DNA of 64,000 nucleotides from Hyphomicrobiaceae bacterium (GCA_020442165.1 JAGRKV010000020.1:56385-120384), one strand, 5' to 3'; shown: positions 29,048 to 41,670, numbered from the stretch's first letter. Made by a program: numbers and translations. Notes: generated from the letters alone by a model not told the origin.

Positions 29048-29773
29048 ATGGCCGGACCGGACGACGAGAGTGCGAGGCGCCAGCAAGCCGATCTGCGCTC
29101 GTTCGGCCGCCGCCGCGGGCGCAAGGCCACCGCAAGACAGCGCACCCTGCTCGACGATCTGCTGCCGCGCGTTGCGATAGTCCCTGAGCAGGTGGCTGGC
29201 TTGACCGCCAATGCACTCCCGGCGGCGGTGTTCGGCACGGCCGTGGCCGAAGTCTGGCTGGAGATTGGTTTCGGTGGTGGCGAGCATCTGCTGTGGCAGG
29301 CGCATGAGCACCCCGACGTCGGACTGATCGGTTGTGAGCCCTTCGAGGACGGCGTGGTTAAGGTGCTGTCCGCCATGGACGGCAACGGCCCGAAAAACAT
29401 TAGGCTGTTGGCGGACGATGTCCGCCCCCTGCTGCGCGCCCTGCCGGCGGCAAGCCTCTCGCGCGTATTCATCCTGTTTCCAGACCCATGGCCCAAACGC
29501 AGGCATGCCAAGCGGCGCTTGATCGATCCTGCATTCGTTGCCGACCTGGCGCGCGTGATGCGGCCGGGCGGCCAATTACGTTTTGCGACAGACATTGGCG
29601 ACTATGCACGAACGGCCTTGCTTTCCCTAAACGGAAACGAGAATTTCATTTGGCGCGCGGCTTCACCGGAGGATTGGCGTTTTCGTTCTGAAGATTGGCC
29701 TGGAACGCGCTACGAGGCAAAGGCATCGCGGGAAGGCCGCCGCAGTTACTATTTTCGATTTTGCCGCCGCTGA
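29048..29773 (+). CDS. trmB: tRNA (guanine-N7-)-methyltransferase TrmB
   Basis: TrmB methylates G46 of tRNAs using SAM. The SAM-binding motif I is WLEIGFGGGEHLLWQA, and the later VFILFPDPWPKRRHAKRRL block is diagnostic of the family. The N-terminus RSFGRRRGRKATARQ matches alphaproteobacterial TrmB. I chose the ATG at 29048 (241 residues); the frame also contains a TTG at 28982 that would overlap the hairpin. The gene follows metK, which supplies its cofactor. Confidence 0.95.
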   Translation: MAGPDDESARRQQADLRSFGRRRGRKATARQRTLLDDLLPRVAIVPEQVAGLTANALPAAVFGTAVAEVWLEIGFGGGEHLLWQAHEHPDVGLIGCEPFEDGVVKVLSAMDGNGPKNIRLLADDVRPLLRALPAASLSRVFILFPDPWPKRRHAKRRLIDPAFVADLARVMRPGGQLRFATDIGDYARTALLSLNGNENFIWRAASPEDWRFRSEDWPGTRYEAKASREGRRSYYFRFCRR

Positions 29774-29855
29774 TGCATTGAAATTCAGCAGATTGCGCTT
29801 GCAATAAGCGGCACAGTTTCGTAATATTCAGTTGCTCATGATCATCTCAACTCTG

Positions 29856-29890
29856 AGAGTGGATCCTTCGGATCCGCTCTTTTTGTTTTG
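29856..29890 (+). terminator. Hairpin with U-tract in the rimP leader (terminator or attenuator)
   Basis: AGAG-T-GGATCC and GGATCC-G-CTCT pair around a three-base TTC loop, followed by TTTTTGTTTT. This is a classic intrinsic terminator. It lies 82 bases after the trmB stop and about 45 bases before the rimP start, so it either ends trmB transcripts or acts as an attenuator in front of the rimP-nusA-infB operon. Leader attenuators in front of rimP have been proposed in other proteobacteria. Confidence 0.75.
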
Positions 29891-29935
29891 GTCGACGATC
29901 ATGCGCGGAACGTCTCTCAAGATTTCCGGATTTTC

Positions 29936-30544
29936 ATGCAGACGGGTGTTGAAGACGCCGAGCACCGTCGCTTTCTGACGGAGCACGGCCTCGAAGCAGA
30001 GATCGCTAGCATTGTCGAGCCGGCAATCGAGGATCTCGGGTTCCGACTGGTGCGCGTGCAGATTTCAGGTCGTGAAGGCAAGACCGTGCAGATCATGGCA
30101 GAGCGCCCGGATGGCACGATCACGGTCGACGATTGCGAAGCGATCTCTGGTCAGGTCTCACCGCTGCTCGATGTCCATGATCTCGTCTCGGGCGCCTACC
30201 GGCTTGAGATCTCTTCGCCCGGCATCGACCGGCCGCTTGTTCGTCCCTCCGATTTTGAATCGTGGGCCGGCAATGAGATCAAGATCGAGCTGCGCGAGAT
30301 GGTCGACGGGCGCAAGCGCTACCGCGGCCGGCTTGAAGGTTTCGAGAATGGCGAGGTTCTGATCGAGGTGGAGCTGGATCAGATCGGCCGCACGGTCCTG
30401 GGCTTTCCGGTGGCGCTCATTGCCGACGCCAAGCTCGTGCTGACGGATGAATTGATACGCGAGGCGCTGACCCGCGCGAAGAAGCAGGCAAAATCGGGCT
30501 CGGCTGCCCATGACGGTGCCGACCTCGATCCGATGGAGGAATAG
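29936..30544 (+). CDS. rimP: Ribosome maturation factor RimP
   Basis: RimP assists assembly of the 30S subunit. Recognisable blocks are IVEPAIEDLGFRLVRVQISG, TVDDCEAISGQVSPLLD and YRLEISSPGIDRPLVRPSDFE, the last being the family signature. From the ATG at 29936 the product has 202 residues with an acidic end (DLDPMEE). The frame also contains a TTG at 29888, but that lies in the U-tract of the upstream hairpin and is unlikely. Five bases separate its stop from nusA. Confidence 0.95.
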   Translation: MQTGVEDAEHRRFLTEHGLEAEIASIVEPAIEDLGFRLVRVQISGREGKTVQIMAERPDGTITVDDCEAISGQVSPLLDVHDLVSGAYRLEISSPGIDRPLVRPSDFESWAGNEIKIELREMVDGRKRYRGRLEGFENGEVLIEVELDQIGRTVLGFPVALIADAKLVLTDELIREALTRAKKQAKSGSAAHDGADLDPMEE

Positions 30545-30549
30545 TAACC

Positions 30550-32244
30550 ATGGCGATGCCCGGCATCTCTGCCAACAGGCTGGAGCTCCTTCAGATCGCG
30601 GACGCGGTCGCGCGAGAGAAATCCATCGATCGCAAGATCGTCTTGCAGGCCATGGAGGATGCCATCCAGAAGGCGGCCAAGTCGCGTTATGGATCGGAAA
30701 ACGACATCCGCTGCGAAATCGATCCCAAGACCGGTGAGGCGCGGTTGTCCCGCGTCCTGGCCGTGGTCGAAGAGGTCGAGAACGACTCCATCGAGATCAA
30801 CGTCGACGACGCCAAGAAGCGTAACCCGAATGCCAAGGTCGGCGATCTCATCGCCGAGTCGCTGCCGCCGCTCGAATTCGGCCGCGTAGCCGCGCAGAAT
30901 GCCAAGCAGGTTATCGTCCAGAAGGTGCGCGAGGCCGAGCGCGAGCGCCAGTACAGCGAATACAAGGACCGCGTGGGCGAGATCGCCAACGGTACGGTGA
31001 AGCGCGTCGAATACGGCAACGTCATTGTCGATCTGGGACGCGCCGAGGCGATCATACGCCGCGACGAGATGATCCCGCGCGAGAACGTCCGCCTTAGTGA
31101 TCGCATTCGCGCCTATATCTATAATGTCGAGCGCACGCAGCGCGGCCCGCAGATCTTCCTGTCGCGCGCACGCCCCGAGTTCATGTCGAAACTCTTCGCC
31201 CAGGAAGTGCCGGAGATCTACGACGGCGTCGTCCAGATCATGTCGGTCGCCCGCGACCCCGGCTCCCGCGCCAAGATCGCCGTCATCTCGCGAGACAGCT
31301 CGATCGACCCGGTCGGCGCATGCGTCGGTATGCGCGGCGCCCGCGTGCAGGCTGTCGTCAACGAGCTGCAGAACGAAAAGATCGACATCATCCAGTGGAA
31401 GCAGGATGCCGCCGAATTCATCGTTAACGCCTTGGCTCCGGCCGAGGTCACGAAGGTGGTGCTCGACGAGGATTCCAACCGCATCGAGGTCGTCGTGCCC
31501 GAAAGCCAGCTCTCGCTTGCGATCGGCCGGCGAGGCCAGAACGTGCGCCTGGCATCGCAGCTGACCGGCTGGGACATCGATATCCTCACCGAGCAGGAGG
31601 AATCCGAACGCCGCCAGAAGGAATTCTCCGAGCGCTCGCAGATGTTCATGGATGCGCTGGATGTCGACGAGGTCATTGCCCAGCTGCTCGTCACCGAGGG
31701 CTTCGCCTCCGTGGAAGAGGTTGCCTACGTGGATCTCGACGAGATCGCCCAGATCGAGGGCTTCGATGAGGGCACCGCTGAAGAGATTCAGAACCGTGCG
31801 CGCGAAGCCTTGGAAAAACTCGAGGCCGAGCGCGATGCACGCCGCCGCGAACTGGGTGTCGCTGACGAGGTCTCCACTATTGAGGGAGTCACCACAGCAA
31901 TGCTGGTGGCTTTCGGCGAGGCCGGCATCAAGACTGTCGAGGACGTTGCCGACTGCGCGACCGACGACCTGGTGGGCTGGACGGAGCGGGCCAAGGAAAA
32001 GGGCTCCGAGCCGACCCGTCACAAGGGTGTGCTCGAAGGGTTCGATCTATCGCGCAAGGATGCCGAGGACATGATTATGTCGGCGCGCGTCCATGCCGGT
32101 TGGATCACGGCTGAGGAACTGGCCGAACAGCGCGCCGCCGCCGAGGCAGAAGCAGCGGCGGAAGCGGACGCTGAAGAAGGCGGCGAGGGTGGTTTGGTTA
32201 CCGAAGAGGCCAGCGCTGCGGCGCCCGGCCCAGCGGCAGGTTAA
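30550..32244 (+). CDS. nusA: Transcription termination/antitermination factor NusA
   Basis: NusA binds RNA polymerase and nascent RNA to control pausing, termination and antitermination. The order is the N-terminal polymerase-binding domain ([17 protein letters not shown]), an S1 domain (about 135-200, [21 protein letters not shown]), two KH domains (about 230-350, including [17 protein letters not shown]), and C-terminal helix-hairpin-helix repeats (for example [20 protein letters not shown]). It ends in an acidic alanine-rich tail after residue 530. At 564 residues the length is typical for rhizobia. It is in the rimP operon. Confidence 0.97.
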   Translation: MAMPGISANRLELLQIADAVAREKSIDRKIVLQAMEDAIQKAAKSRYGSENDIRCEIDPKTGEARLSRVLAVVEEVENDSIEINVDDAKKRNPNAKVGDLIAESLPPLEFGRVAAQNAKQVIVQKVREAERERQYSEYKDRVGEIANGTVKRVEYGNVIVDLGRAEAIIRRDEMIPRENVRLSDRIRAYIYNVERTQRGPQIFLSRARPEFMSKLFAQEVPEIYDGVVQIMSVARDPGSRAKIAVISRDSSIDPVGACVGMRGARVQAVVNELQNEKIDIIQWKQDAAEFIVNALAPAEVTKVVLDEDSNRIEVVVPESQLSLAIGRRGQNVRLASQLTGWDIDILTEQEESERRQKEFSERSQMFMDALDVDEVIAQLLVTEGFASVEEVAYVDLDEIAQIEGFDEGTAEEIQNRAREALEKLEAERDARRRELGVADEVSTIEGVTTAMLVAFGEAGIKTVEDVADCATDDLVGWTERAKEKGSEPTRHKGVLEGFDLSRKDAEDMIMSARVHAGWITAEELAEQRAAAEAEAAAEADAEEGGEGGLVTEEASAAAPGPAAG

Positions 32245-32273
32245 GGCCCGATGGGCCGGGAGGCGACGAGAGC

Positions 32274-33017
32274 GTGGTTAGCGAACGATCGTCAGGTCGT
32301 CACGCAGAGCAGCAGGCGGACAATTCGCTCCGGCTGTGTGCGGCCACGCGCGCTTCGCGCCCACCGGGAGAACTGATCCGCTTCGTTTCCGGTCCAGGCC
32401 GCACGATCGTGCCCGATCTGGCCCGCCGCCTGCCTGGCCGCGGCGTTTGGGTCACAGCCGACCGAGATAGTATCACGCGCGCCATCGCCAGCCGGGCGTT
32501 TGCGAGAAGCCTCAAGGCCGCCGTCGAAGTCCCCTCAGACCTTGCCGACCAGGTCGAGCGTTTGATGGTACGCCGTGTCGCAGATGCGCTGTCGCTTGCC
32601 AACAAGGCCGGCGCGGTTTTGGCCGGCTTCGACAAGATCGATCGCAGAATAGCCGCGGGGGGACTGGTGGCCCTGGTGCATGCCAGCGATGCAGCCCAGG
32701 ACGGTCGTGGTCGACTGGACCGCAAGTTCATGGCGGTCGAAGGTCCGGATGCGGCAGGCCGTATCGTCGCGGTTTTGACTGTTGAACAAATGAGTTTGGC
32801 CATCGGACGGCCAAATGTGGTACATGCTGGCCTCAACAAGGGCGGAGCATCCGACCGGGTCCTGGCAGAGGCTGGGCGCTTGATGCGCTACCGGTCAGGG
32901 TTCGGGCATTCTCTCGGGCATGCCGCTGAGCGCCCCGATGCGTCGGAAGACGCACGGGAAGCTTCAGCGCAATCCGCCAACATGGATCCCCTAGAGGATC
33001 CAAATCTGGACGCTTGA
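32274..33017 (+). CDS. YlxR-type RNA-binding protein with L7Ae-like C-terminal domain
   Basis: The 247-residue protein joins a YlxR (DUF448) domain (residues 20-95, with the GRGVWVTADRDSI signature) to an L7Ae/L30e-like domain (about 100-190, DALSLANKAGAVLAGFDKI and GGLVALVHASDAAQDGRGRLDRK). YlxR folds bind RNA and sit between nusA and infB in many bacteria; the two-domain form is usual in alphaproteobacteria. The start is a GTG 29 bases after nusA. The acidic C-terminal tail is low in complexity. Confidence 0.92.
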   Translation: MVSERSSGRHAEQQADNSLRLCAATRASRPPGELIRFVSGPGRTIVPDLARRLPGRGVWVTADRDSITRAIASRAFARSLKAAVEVPSDLADQVERLMVRRVADALSLANKAGAVLAGFDKIDRRIAAGGLVALVHASDAAQDGRGRLDRKFMAVEGPDAAGRIVAVLTVEQMSLAIGRPNVVHAGLNKGGASDRVLAEAGRLMRYRSGFGHSLGHAAERPDASEDAREASAQSANMDPLEDPNLDA

Positions 33018-33029
33018 AACGGAAAACGT

Positions 33030-35867
<2,838 letters not shown>

Positions 35868-35910
35868 TGATGCAGCCCGCGCAATCACGCGGGTGACGAA
35901 CACTCTAAGG

Positions 35911-35936
35911 GGCGGGGCGCGGTGCGCACCGCCCTT
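35911..35936 (+). terminator. GC-rich hairpin after infB
   Basis: The stretch GGGCGCGGTGC GCACCGCCC forms a hairpin with a small bulge, 44 bases after the infB stop. CCCGCG/CGCGGG just upstream at about 35877-35893 is a second short stem. A T-run is lacking, so this may be an attenuating or processing structure rather than a full terminator. Confidence 0.4.
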
Positions 35937-35988
35937 GGCATTTGAACCAAGAGGCCGTGGCCGGTCCCATCCCGGCACGGAATTTGAG

Positions 35989-36501
35989 ATGTCCCGTCAG
36001 TTCTTAGTCAAGTATCGCTGGACGCTTGAGGATTTCATCGTCCTGTCGAAGCGCTACGTTGTCCTGACCCGGAGCCGCCGCATCGCGCGCGTCATACATC
36101 TCGTCGTTGACGCTGCATTGCTGGCGGCGGCGGCTTATTTCTTCAGCATCGGCGAGCGTGGTCTGGCGGCCTATTTCCTGGCGCTGTTCGTATTCCTGAT
36201 GCTGCTCGTCTTTGTCATCACGCCATGGCAGCGTCGCCGCAGTTTCGCCCATCAGCGCCTGGGCGATTTCGACATCGATTTCCACGCCGACGAAAACGGC
36301 TTCTCGACGAGGTCGGAACTCGCAGAAGGCACCCACAAATGGCCTGCCATTCGCCAGGTCGACGACTTGCCAGGGCACGTTCTGCTCTGGCCATCGAACC
36401 GCATGGGCTGGATGATCCCGAAGCGCGCGTTTGCTTCGCCCGAAGATGCCGCCGCTTTTGCTGAACTCGCCAAGGAGAAAACCGGTGGGCAAACACTCTA
36501 G
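35989..36501 (+). CDS. YcxB-like small membrane protein
   Basis: A 170-residue protein with two adjacent membrane helices at about residues 35-52 and 58-78 ([17 protein letters not shown], then [17 protein letters not shown]). A cytosolic C-terminal YcxB-like domain follows, with [39 protein letters not shown] and [16 protein letters not shown]. Function unknown; it is inserted between infB and rbfA, which are adjacent in most relatives. Its 3' end overlaps the rbfA start by 17 bases, so the two are probably co-translated. Confidence 0.8.
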   Translation: MSRQFLVKYRWTLEDFIVLSKRYVVLTRSRRIARVIHLVVDAALLAAAAYFFSIGERGLAAYFLALFVFLMLLVFVITPWQRRRSFAHQRLGDFDIDFHADENGFSTRSELAEGTHKWPAIRQVDDLPGHVLLWPSNRMGWMIPKRAFASPEDAAAFAELAKEKTGGQTL

Positions 36502-36886
36502 CGCACATGAGGGCAAGGGCCCGTCACAGCGCCAGTTGCGTGTAGGCGAACTCGTGCGCCACAAGTTGTCAGAGCTGCTTGTGCGCGGCGAGATCCACGA
36601 CGATACGATCGCGAGCCATGTCATCACGGTGACTGAGGTGCGCATGTCGCCGGACTTGAAGCTTGCAACCGCCTACATCATGCCGCTGGGCGGAGCGGAC
36701 CTGAAACCGGTGCTCGCCGCGCTAGAGCGCAACAAGAAGTTCATCCGTGCCGAGGTCGCGCATGCGGTGAACTTGAAGTTCGCGCCCGACATCCGCTTCC
36801 GAGAGGACGACACATTCGAGGAGGCAATGCGTATTGAGCGTCTGCTGCACTCTCCAAAAGTCCGCCAGGATATAGAGAAAGAGTAG
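36485..36886 (+). CDS. rbfA: Ribosome-binding factor A
   Basis: RbfA is a cold-shock-linked 30S assembly factor with a KH-like fold. The 133-residue product shows [43 protein letters not shown] and [21 protein letters not shown], all family signatures. The start is GTG at 36485, with AAGGAG about eight bases upstream inside the ycxB-like gene. The family is normally 115-135 residues, so the length fits. Confidence 0.95.
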   Translation: MGKHSSAHEGKGPSQRQLRVGELVRHKLSELLVRGEIHDDTIASHVITVTEVRMSPDLKLATAYIMPLGGADLKPVLAALERNKKFIRAEVAHAVNLKFAPDIRFREDDTFEEAMRIERLLHSPKVRQDIEKE

Positions 36887-36996
36887 GTGTCAGGGACTTG
36901 GTTTTGGGGATTAGGTTTTGGTCCCGTCGCTAATCCGCAGTCACTGATCCCAGTCCCCCTATAACCTAGAACCTGAAACCTAGAACCTCACATCAC
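36887..36996. repeat. Degenerate heptamer repeats and inverted repeat in the rbfA-truB spacer
   Basis: The 110-base spacer is built from variants of a G-rich heptamer. The first half reads GGTTTTG, GGGATTA, GGTTTTG on the plus strand. The second half carries GGTTCTA, GGTTTCA, GGTTCTA, GGTTATA on the minus strand. AACCTAGAACCT occurs twice, at 36963-36974 and 36977-36988. GGATTAG (36908-36914) and CTAATCC (36930-36936) form a stem. The composition is unlike the flanking genes. Confidence 0.75.
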
Positions 36997-37920
36997 ATGG
37001 CTCGACGCAAAAAAGGCAATCCAGTCCACGGCTGGCTCATCCTCGACAAGCCCCTGGGCGCAACGTCGACCCAGGCGCTGGGCGCGGTGAAACGCATCTA
37101 TGAGGCGCAGAAAGCCGGCCACGCTGGCACGCTCGATCCTCTCGCCACCGGCATCTTGCCGATCGCCTTCGGCGAGGCGACCAAGACTGTGTCGTTCGCA
37201 GTCGACGGAGAGAAAGCCTATCGCTTCACCGTGCGCTGGGGCGAGGAAACCAATACCGACGATGCCGAAGGCGAGGTCACGCAACGCTCCGACAAGCGCG
37301 CGGCACGCGGCGATATCGAAGCGATCGTGCCGGAGTTCACGGGCGAGATTCTCCAGCGGCCGCCGTCGTTCTCGGCCATCAAGGTCGAGGGCAACCGTGC
37401 CTACGATCTGGCCCGCGACGGCGAGGTCTTCGAGCTGGAACCGCGCCTTGTCGTCATCGATCAGTTGCGCCTGGTTGACACGCCTGACCCGCACACGGCT
37501 GTTTTCGAGGCCGAATGCGGCAAGGGGACTTATGTCAGGGCACTGGCGCGCGACATCGGCCGGCGTCTGGGATGCTTCGGCCATGTGATTGCCTTGAGGC
37601 GCACGCGCGTCGGACCGTTCCATGAGGAAGATGCGGTCACGCTCGACGAGCTGCGCGAGGCGGCGGCCCCTGAGAACGGCGGTGACATCGGCCAGTTCCT
37701 ATTGCCGGTCGAGACGGCGCTCGCCGACCTGCAGGAATTGGCCGTCTCCCAGCAGGACGCATCCAACCTCGCCATGGGACGCGCGATATTGGTGCGTGGA
37801 CGCGATGCGCCTATCATGTCCGGGCCTATCTTTGCCACCTTCAAGGGCCGCCTGGTGGCGCTTGGTGAGATCGAGAAGGGCGCGCTGCATCCCACCCGCG
37901 TCTTCAATCTGGCGGGCTGA
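36997..37920 (+). CDS. truB: tRNA pseudouridine(55) synthase TruB
   Basis: TruB isomerises U55 in the T-loop of tRNAs. The catalytic aspartate is D47 in HAGTLDPLATGILPIAFGEATK. The N-terminal GWLILDKPLGATSTQAL and the FSAIKVEGNRAYDLAR block are family hallmarks. The 307-residue product has a PUA-like C-terminal region. Its ATG follows the repeat-rich spacer, with no strong ribosome site visible. It converges on a small secreted protein gene. Confidence 0.97.
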   Translation: MARRKKGNPVHGWLILDKPLGATSTQALGAVKRIYEAQKAGHAGTLDPLATGILPIAFGEATKTVSFAVDGEKAYRFTVRWGEETNTDDAEGEVTQRSDKRAARGDIEAIVPEFTGEILQRPPSFSAIKVEGNRAYDLARDGEVFELEPRLVVIDQLRLVDTPDPHTAVFEAECGKGTYVRALARDIGRRLGCFGHVIALRRTRVGPFHEEDAVTLDELREAAAPENGGDIGQFLLPVETALADLQELAVSQQDASNLAMGRAILVRGRDAPIMSGPIFATFKGRLVALGEIEKGALHPTRVFNLAG

Positions 37921-37958
37921 GCATCGGGCAACGCAGCACATGAGGCGCGTGCTTGACG

Positions 37959-38408
37959 CTATCTGATCCTGAAGCCGCCAGAGAGAACGGAGGCACGGCG
38001 CGGATACCCGGTGGTGCCAGGTTCGGGCCGCAAAAGGCGCGCGCCGGGACGCATCAGTTTAGGCGCCCGGCGCAGGCGCGGCGGCTCCACGAACGGCGTC
38101 CTGCTGATCGAAGGCTTCAATCCGCCATCCACGCAAGGTTGCGCCTTGTGCCAGCACTTCCAGCCTTGCTGGCCGCGCAGGTGAGAACAGCCACGGTCGA
38201 TCACAATTTGCGAGAGCACTTTTCCGTAGGCAGCGGCCTTGGCAAGGAAATCGTCGCGTGCTTTCCGTTTCGCCTTCACTTGAAAGTCGTCGATTCCCCA
38301 GCCGGTAAGAGCGGGCTTGCATTGAACGGCGGATTTGGCAACCGCGCCCGAAGCGCTGGCCGCGACGATGACGGCGGCGCCGGCAAATATCCAGAACCGG
38401 TGCAGCAT
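37959..38408 (-). CDS. Small secreted cysteine-containing protein of unknown function
   Basis: A 149-residue protein with a convincing signal peptide ([19 protein letters not shown], cleavage probably after AVA). The mature part has four cysteines (in QCKPAL, RGCSHL, WKCWH and QPCVDG), which could form two disulfides in the periplasm. The central [26 protein letters not shown] segment looks helical. A clear AAGGAG lies nine bases before the ATG on the minus strand. The basic, proline-rich C-terminus is low in complexity. I do not recognise the family. It converges on truB and is divergent from rpsO. Confidence 0.7.
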   Translation of the reverse strand: MLHRFWIFAGAAVIVAASASGAVAKSAVQCKPALTGWGIDDFQVKAKRKARDDFLAKAAAYGKVLSQIVIDRGCSHLRGQQGWKCWHKAQPCVDGGLKPSISRTPFVEPPRLRRAPKLMRPGARLLRPEPGTTGYPRRASVLSGGFRIR

Positions 38409-38585
38409 GGCTTTTTCTCCTTGGCTGGCCCGTTACTTGGTCGCGCTATGTGACCAATGGGTTCAAGGGGGGGTGTGAACGTCGTTCATATAGCTATCTA
38501 AGCGCTCCGCCCGCTGTCCATGTGCCACGCCTGTCCGGCACGGATTGGGCTCGCATTCACCGGACTTTCGTGTATAACGGCGCCA

Positions 38586-38615
38586 GCGATGCGGACCTTC
38601 GAGGTCCGCATTCGC
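38586..38615 (+). promoter_or_regulatory. Stem-loop in the rpsO leader, candidate S15 autoregulatory element
   Basis: TGCGGACCT and AGGTCCGCA form a perfect 9-bp stem with a TCG loop, extended by A-T and a GCG/CGC pairing with one bulge. It lies about 100 bases before the rpsO ATG. A TATAAC at 38573-38578 could be the -10 box, which would put the stem at the very 5' end of the mRNA. Ribosomal protein S15 is known to bind structured rpsO leaders in several phyla; whether this one binds S15 is inference. Confidence 0.5.
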
Positions 38616-38716
38616 TTATTGAGCGACCCTGCTGGACGACATCCCGGCTGCGGCCGCCATGCCACCGGGCAACTGCCCGTGGCGAACAAGATCCCAAAAC
38701 CGAAAGGACTGACCCG

Positions 38717-38998
38717 ATGTCGCTGATTTCTCCAGAGCGCAAGGCTGCAAAGGCCGAAGTCATCAAGACGAATGCAACCAAGACCGGCGACACCGGTTCG
38801 CCTGAGGTGCAGATCGCCATTCTGACTGAGCGCATCAATCATCTGACCGATCACTTCAAGACGCACAAGAAGGACAACCACTCGCGTCGTGGCCTCCTCA
38901 AGATGGTCTCACGCCGTCGTCATCTGCTCGACTACGTCAAGGGCAAGGACGCTGCACGCTACCAGACGATTATCGAGAAGCTCGGCATTCGCCGCTAA
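38717..38998 (+). CDS. rpsO: Ribosomal protein S15
   Basis: S15 is a primary 16S rRNA-binding protein of the 30S platform. The 93-residue product contains [30 protein letters not shown] split over its second and third helices, and [17 protein letters not shown], both invariant features. An AAAGGA site precedes the ATG. The protein is about four residues longer than the usual 89 at its N-terminal region. It pairs with pnp downstream, the common bacterial arrangement. Confidence 0.98.
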   Translation: MSLISPERKAAKAEVIKTNATKTGDTGSPEVQIAILTERINHLTDHFKTHKKDNHSRRGLLKMVSRRRHLLDYVKGKDAARYQTIIEKLGIRR

Positions 38999-39076
38999 GG
39001 GCTGGCCGAGAAATGCGGACCACAGGCTATGCCGGTACGCACTTCTCCTCCGCAATAGCGTCATGACGCGACCTGT

Positions 39077-39106
39077 GGCGCCGGCTCCGAACAGGATGCC
39101 GGCGCC
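39077..39106 (+). terminator. Hairpin in the rpsO-pnp spacer
   Basis: GGCGCCGGC and GCCGGCGCC form a perfect 9-bp stem around a 12-base loop, 78 bases after rpsO and 84 bases before pnp. In E. coli the same spacer holds an rpsO terminator and an RNase III site that controls pnp; this stem could serve either role. Confidence 0.5.
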
Positions 39107-39190
39107 GCTTGCGCTTTGCTGAACGGCTAGGCGCCAAGATCAAGATAGATACGACCAGAAACGAAGTCCGAAACGAACGAAAGACCGAAC

Positions 39191-41404
39191 ATGTTCGACA
39201 TCCATCGCGTGGAAATCGATTGGGGCGGCCGCAAGCTCCGTCTCGAAACCGGGCATATGGCCCGTCAGGCGGACGCCGCAGTGCTGGCGCAGTATGGCGA
39301 AAGCAGCGTGCTGGCGACAGTAGTGGCTGCCAAGTCCGTGCGCCCAGGCATCGACTTTTTCCCGATGACCGTGAATTACCAGGAAAAGACCTACGCCGCC
39401 GGCAAGATTCCCGGCGGCTTTTTCAAGCGTGAAGGCCGTCCGAGCGAGAAGGAAACGCTTGTCTCGCGCCTGATCGATCGCCCCATCCGGCCGCTGTTTG
39501 TCGAAGGCTTCAAGAACGAGGTGCAGATCGTCATCACCGTTCTGAGCCACGACATGGAGAACGATCCCGACGTCCTGTCGATGGTTGCCGCATCCGCGGC
39601 GCTCACTCTGTCGGGCCTGCCGTTCCTTGGCCCGATCGGCGCTGCCCGCGTCGGTGTCATCAACGGCGAGTTCGTCTTGAACCCGATGATTGACGAGATG
39701 GCGGAATCCTCTCTCGACCTCGTCATCGCCGGCACCCAGGACGCCGTCATGATGGTGGAATCGGAAGCCAAGGAGCTGCCCGAAAAGCAGATGCTTGAGG
39801 CCGTCATGTTCGGCCACCGTCACTTCCAGCCGGTCATCGACGCCATCATCAAGCTCGCCGAGAAGGCAGCCAAGGAGCCGTGGGACCTCCAGCTCCCCGA
39901 CAAGAACAAGTACAAGGATCAGGTCAAGGCGGTTGCCGGTGACATCCTGGTCGAGGCGTTCTCGACGGCCGAGAAGCAGAAGCGTCAGGATCTCGTCGCA
40001 GCCGCCAAGGAGAAGGTTTTCGCGGAAATCCAGCTCCCCGACGATGATGCCAACGAGAAGGTTCTTCTTGGCGATAGCTTCAAGTCGGTCGAGATGGACA
40101 TCATGCGCGGCACGGTGGTCAAGACCGGCAATCGCATCGACGGCCGCGATCTGAAGACCGTTCGCCCGATCGTGTCGGAAGTTCATGTGCTGCCACGCAC
40201 GCATGGCTCGGCGCTGTTCACCCGCGGCGAGACGCAGGCCCTTGTGGTCGCCACGCTCGGAACGGGCGACGATGAGCAGTTCATCGACGCGCTGGAGGGT
40301 ACGCGCAAGGAGCGGTTCATGCTCCACTACAACTTCCCGCCCTACTCCGTGGGTGAGACCGGCCGCATGGGTTCACCCGGCCGCCGCGAGATCGGCCACG
40401 GCAAGCTCGCCTGGCGCGCTATCCATCCTCTGATCCCTGGACCAGAGGAGTTCCCATACACCGTCCGCGTTGTCTCCGAGATCACCGAGTCGAACGGCTC
40501 GTCCTCAATGGCGACGGTATGCGGCACCTCGCTGGCACTGATGGATGCGGGCGTTCCGCTGAAGTCGCCAGTTGCAGGCATTGCCATGGGCCTCATCAAG
40601 GAGGGCAACGACTTCGCCGTCCTCTCCGACATCATCGGTGACGAGGACCACCTCGGCGATATGGACTTCAAGGTGGCGGGCACTGCCAATGGCGTTACGT
40701 CGCTGCAGATGGACATCAAGATCACCGGCATCACCGAAGAGATCATGCGCATCGCGCTCGATCAGGCGTATGACGGCCGCATGCATATCCTTGGTGAGAT
40801 GAGCAAGGCCATCACCGGGGCGCGCGAAGAAGTCGGCGATTACGCGCCGCGCATCGAGACGATCCACATTCCAACCGACAAGATCCGCGAGGTCATCGGC
40901 TCGGGCGGTTCCGTCATCCGCGAGATCGTGGCCGAGTCGGGCGCCAAGATCGACATCTCCGATGACGGCACGGTCAAGATCGCATCGGCCAATCGCGAGT
41001 CGATCGAGGCGGCCATCGCCCGCATCAAGGGCATCACGTCGGAGCCAGAGGTCGGCGAGATCTACAAGGGCAAGGTCGTCAAGATCATGGACTTCGGCGC
41101 ATTCGTGAACTTCTTCGGCGCCAAGGATGGCCTCGTCCACATCTCGCAGCTGACACAGGGTCGTCCTGAAACCGTCGGCGAGGTTGTGAAGGAAGGCCAG
41201 GAAGTCTACGTCAAGCTCCTGGGCTTCGATGACCGCGGCAAGGTTCGCCTCTCCATGAAGATCGTCGATCAGGCGACCGGCAAGGAGATCCCGCGCGAGG
41301 AAGGCGCTCCCGACCCCGCGGAGGAATTCTCCCGCGAGCGTCCGCCGCGCCGTGACCGCGAAGGTGGCCGTGGCCGTGGCGGCCCGCGCCGCGACCGTGG
41401 CTGA
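39191..41404 (+). CDS. pnp: Polyribonucleotide nucleotidyltransferase (PNPase)
   Basis: PNPase degrades RNA 3' to 5' with phosphate and is a degradosome component. The 737-residue protein has two RNase PH domains (first with [15 protein letters not shown], second with [26 protein letters not shown]), a KH domain ([18 protein letters not shown]) and an S1 domain ([20 protein letters not shown]). A basic arginine-glycine tail (about residues 710-737) makes it longer than the usual 711. It follows rpsO and ends before a strong terminator. Confidence 0.98.
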   Translation: MFDIHRVEIDWGGRKLRLETGHMARQADAAVLAQYGESSVLATVVAAKSVRPGIDFFPMTVNYQEKTYAAGKIPGGFFKREGRPSEKETLVSRLIDRPIRPLFVEGFKNEVQIVITVLSHDMENDPDVLSMVAASAALTLSGLPFLGPIGAARVGVINGEFVLNPMIDEMAESSLDLVIAGTQDAVMMVESEAKELPEKQMLEAVMFGHRHFQPVIDAIIKLAEKAAKEPWDLQLPDKNKYKDQVKAVAGDILVEAFSTAEKQKRQDLVAAAKEKVFAEIQLPDDDANEKVLLGDSFKSVEMDIMRGTVVKTGNRIDGRDLKTVRPIVSEVHVLPRTHGSALFTRGETQALVVATLGTGDDEQFIDALEGTRKERFMLHYNFPPYSVGETGRMGSPGRREIGHGKLAWRAIHPLIPGPEEFPYTVRVVSEITESNGSSSMATVCGTSLALMDAGVPLKSPVAGIAMGLIKEGNDFAVLSDIIGDEDHLGDMDFKVAGTANGVTSLQMDIKITGITEEIMRIALDQAYDGRMHILGEMSKAITGAREEVGDYAPRIETIHIPTDKIREVIGSGGSVIREIVAESGAKIDISDDGTVKIASANRESIEAAIARIKGITSEPEVGEIYKGKVVKIMDFGAFVNFFGAKDGLVHISQLTQGRPETVGEVVKEGQEVYVKLLGFDDRGKVRLSMKIVDQATGKEIPREEGAPDPAEEFSRERPPRRDREGGRGRGGPRRDRG

Positions 41405-41430
41405 TCGCCAGTGGTGCGCTTGAGACAGCA

Positions 41431-41459
41431 AAGGCCGCCGGTTGAACCGGCGGCCTTTT
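41431..41459 (+). terminator. Intrinsic terminator after pnp
   Basis: AAGGCCGCCGGT and ACCGGCGGCCTT form a perfect 12-bp stem with a TGA loop, followed by TT then GCATT. It starts 27 bases after the pnp stop, a strong candidate for the end of the long rimP-to-pnp gene block. Confidence 0.85.
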
Positions 41460-41670
41460 GCATTGCTGCATGCGAAACGGTGAACAGGCGCAGCGGATGA
41501 GCAGCGTCGAACGAGTGCAGGCTCCCGCTTTGCACAATTGCACGCTGGCCCAAAACGCGGGTCCGGGCGCCTTGTTTATCGCAACTGCAAACATTCGAAT
41601 ATTCTAATGCTCGACAAGTTGTCGCATGCGACCTACCATTTTGGAGTCATCACACCAGGGGAGATCGGTC

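Noticed and set aside
30379..32022. 547-codon open frame on the minus strand
   Set aside because: It is fully antisense to nusA and has no family motif; long shadow frames are expected in GC-rich DNA.
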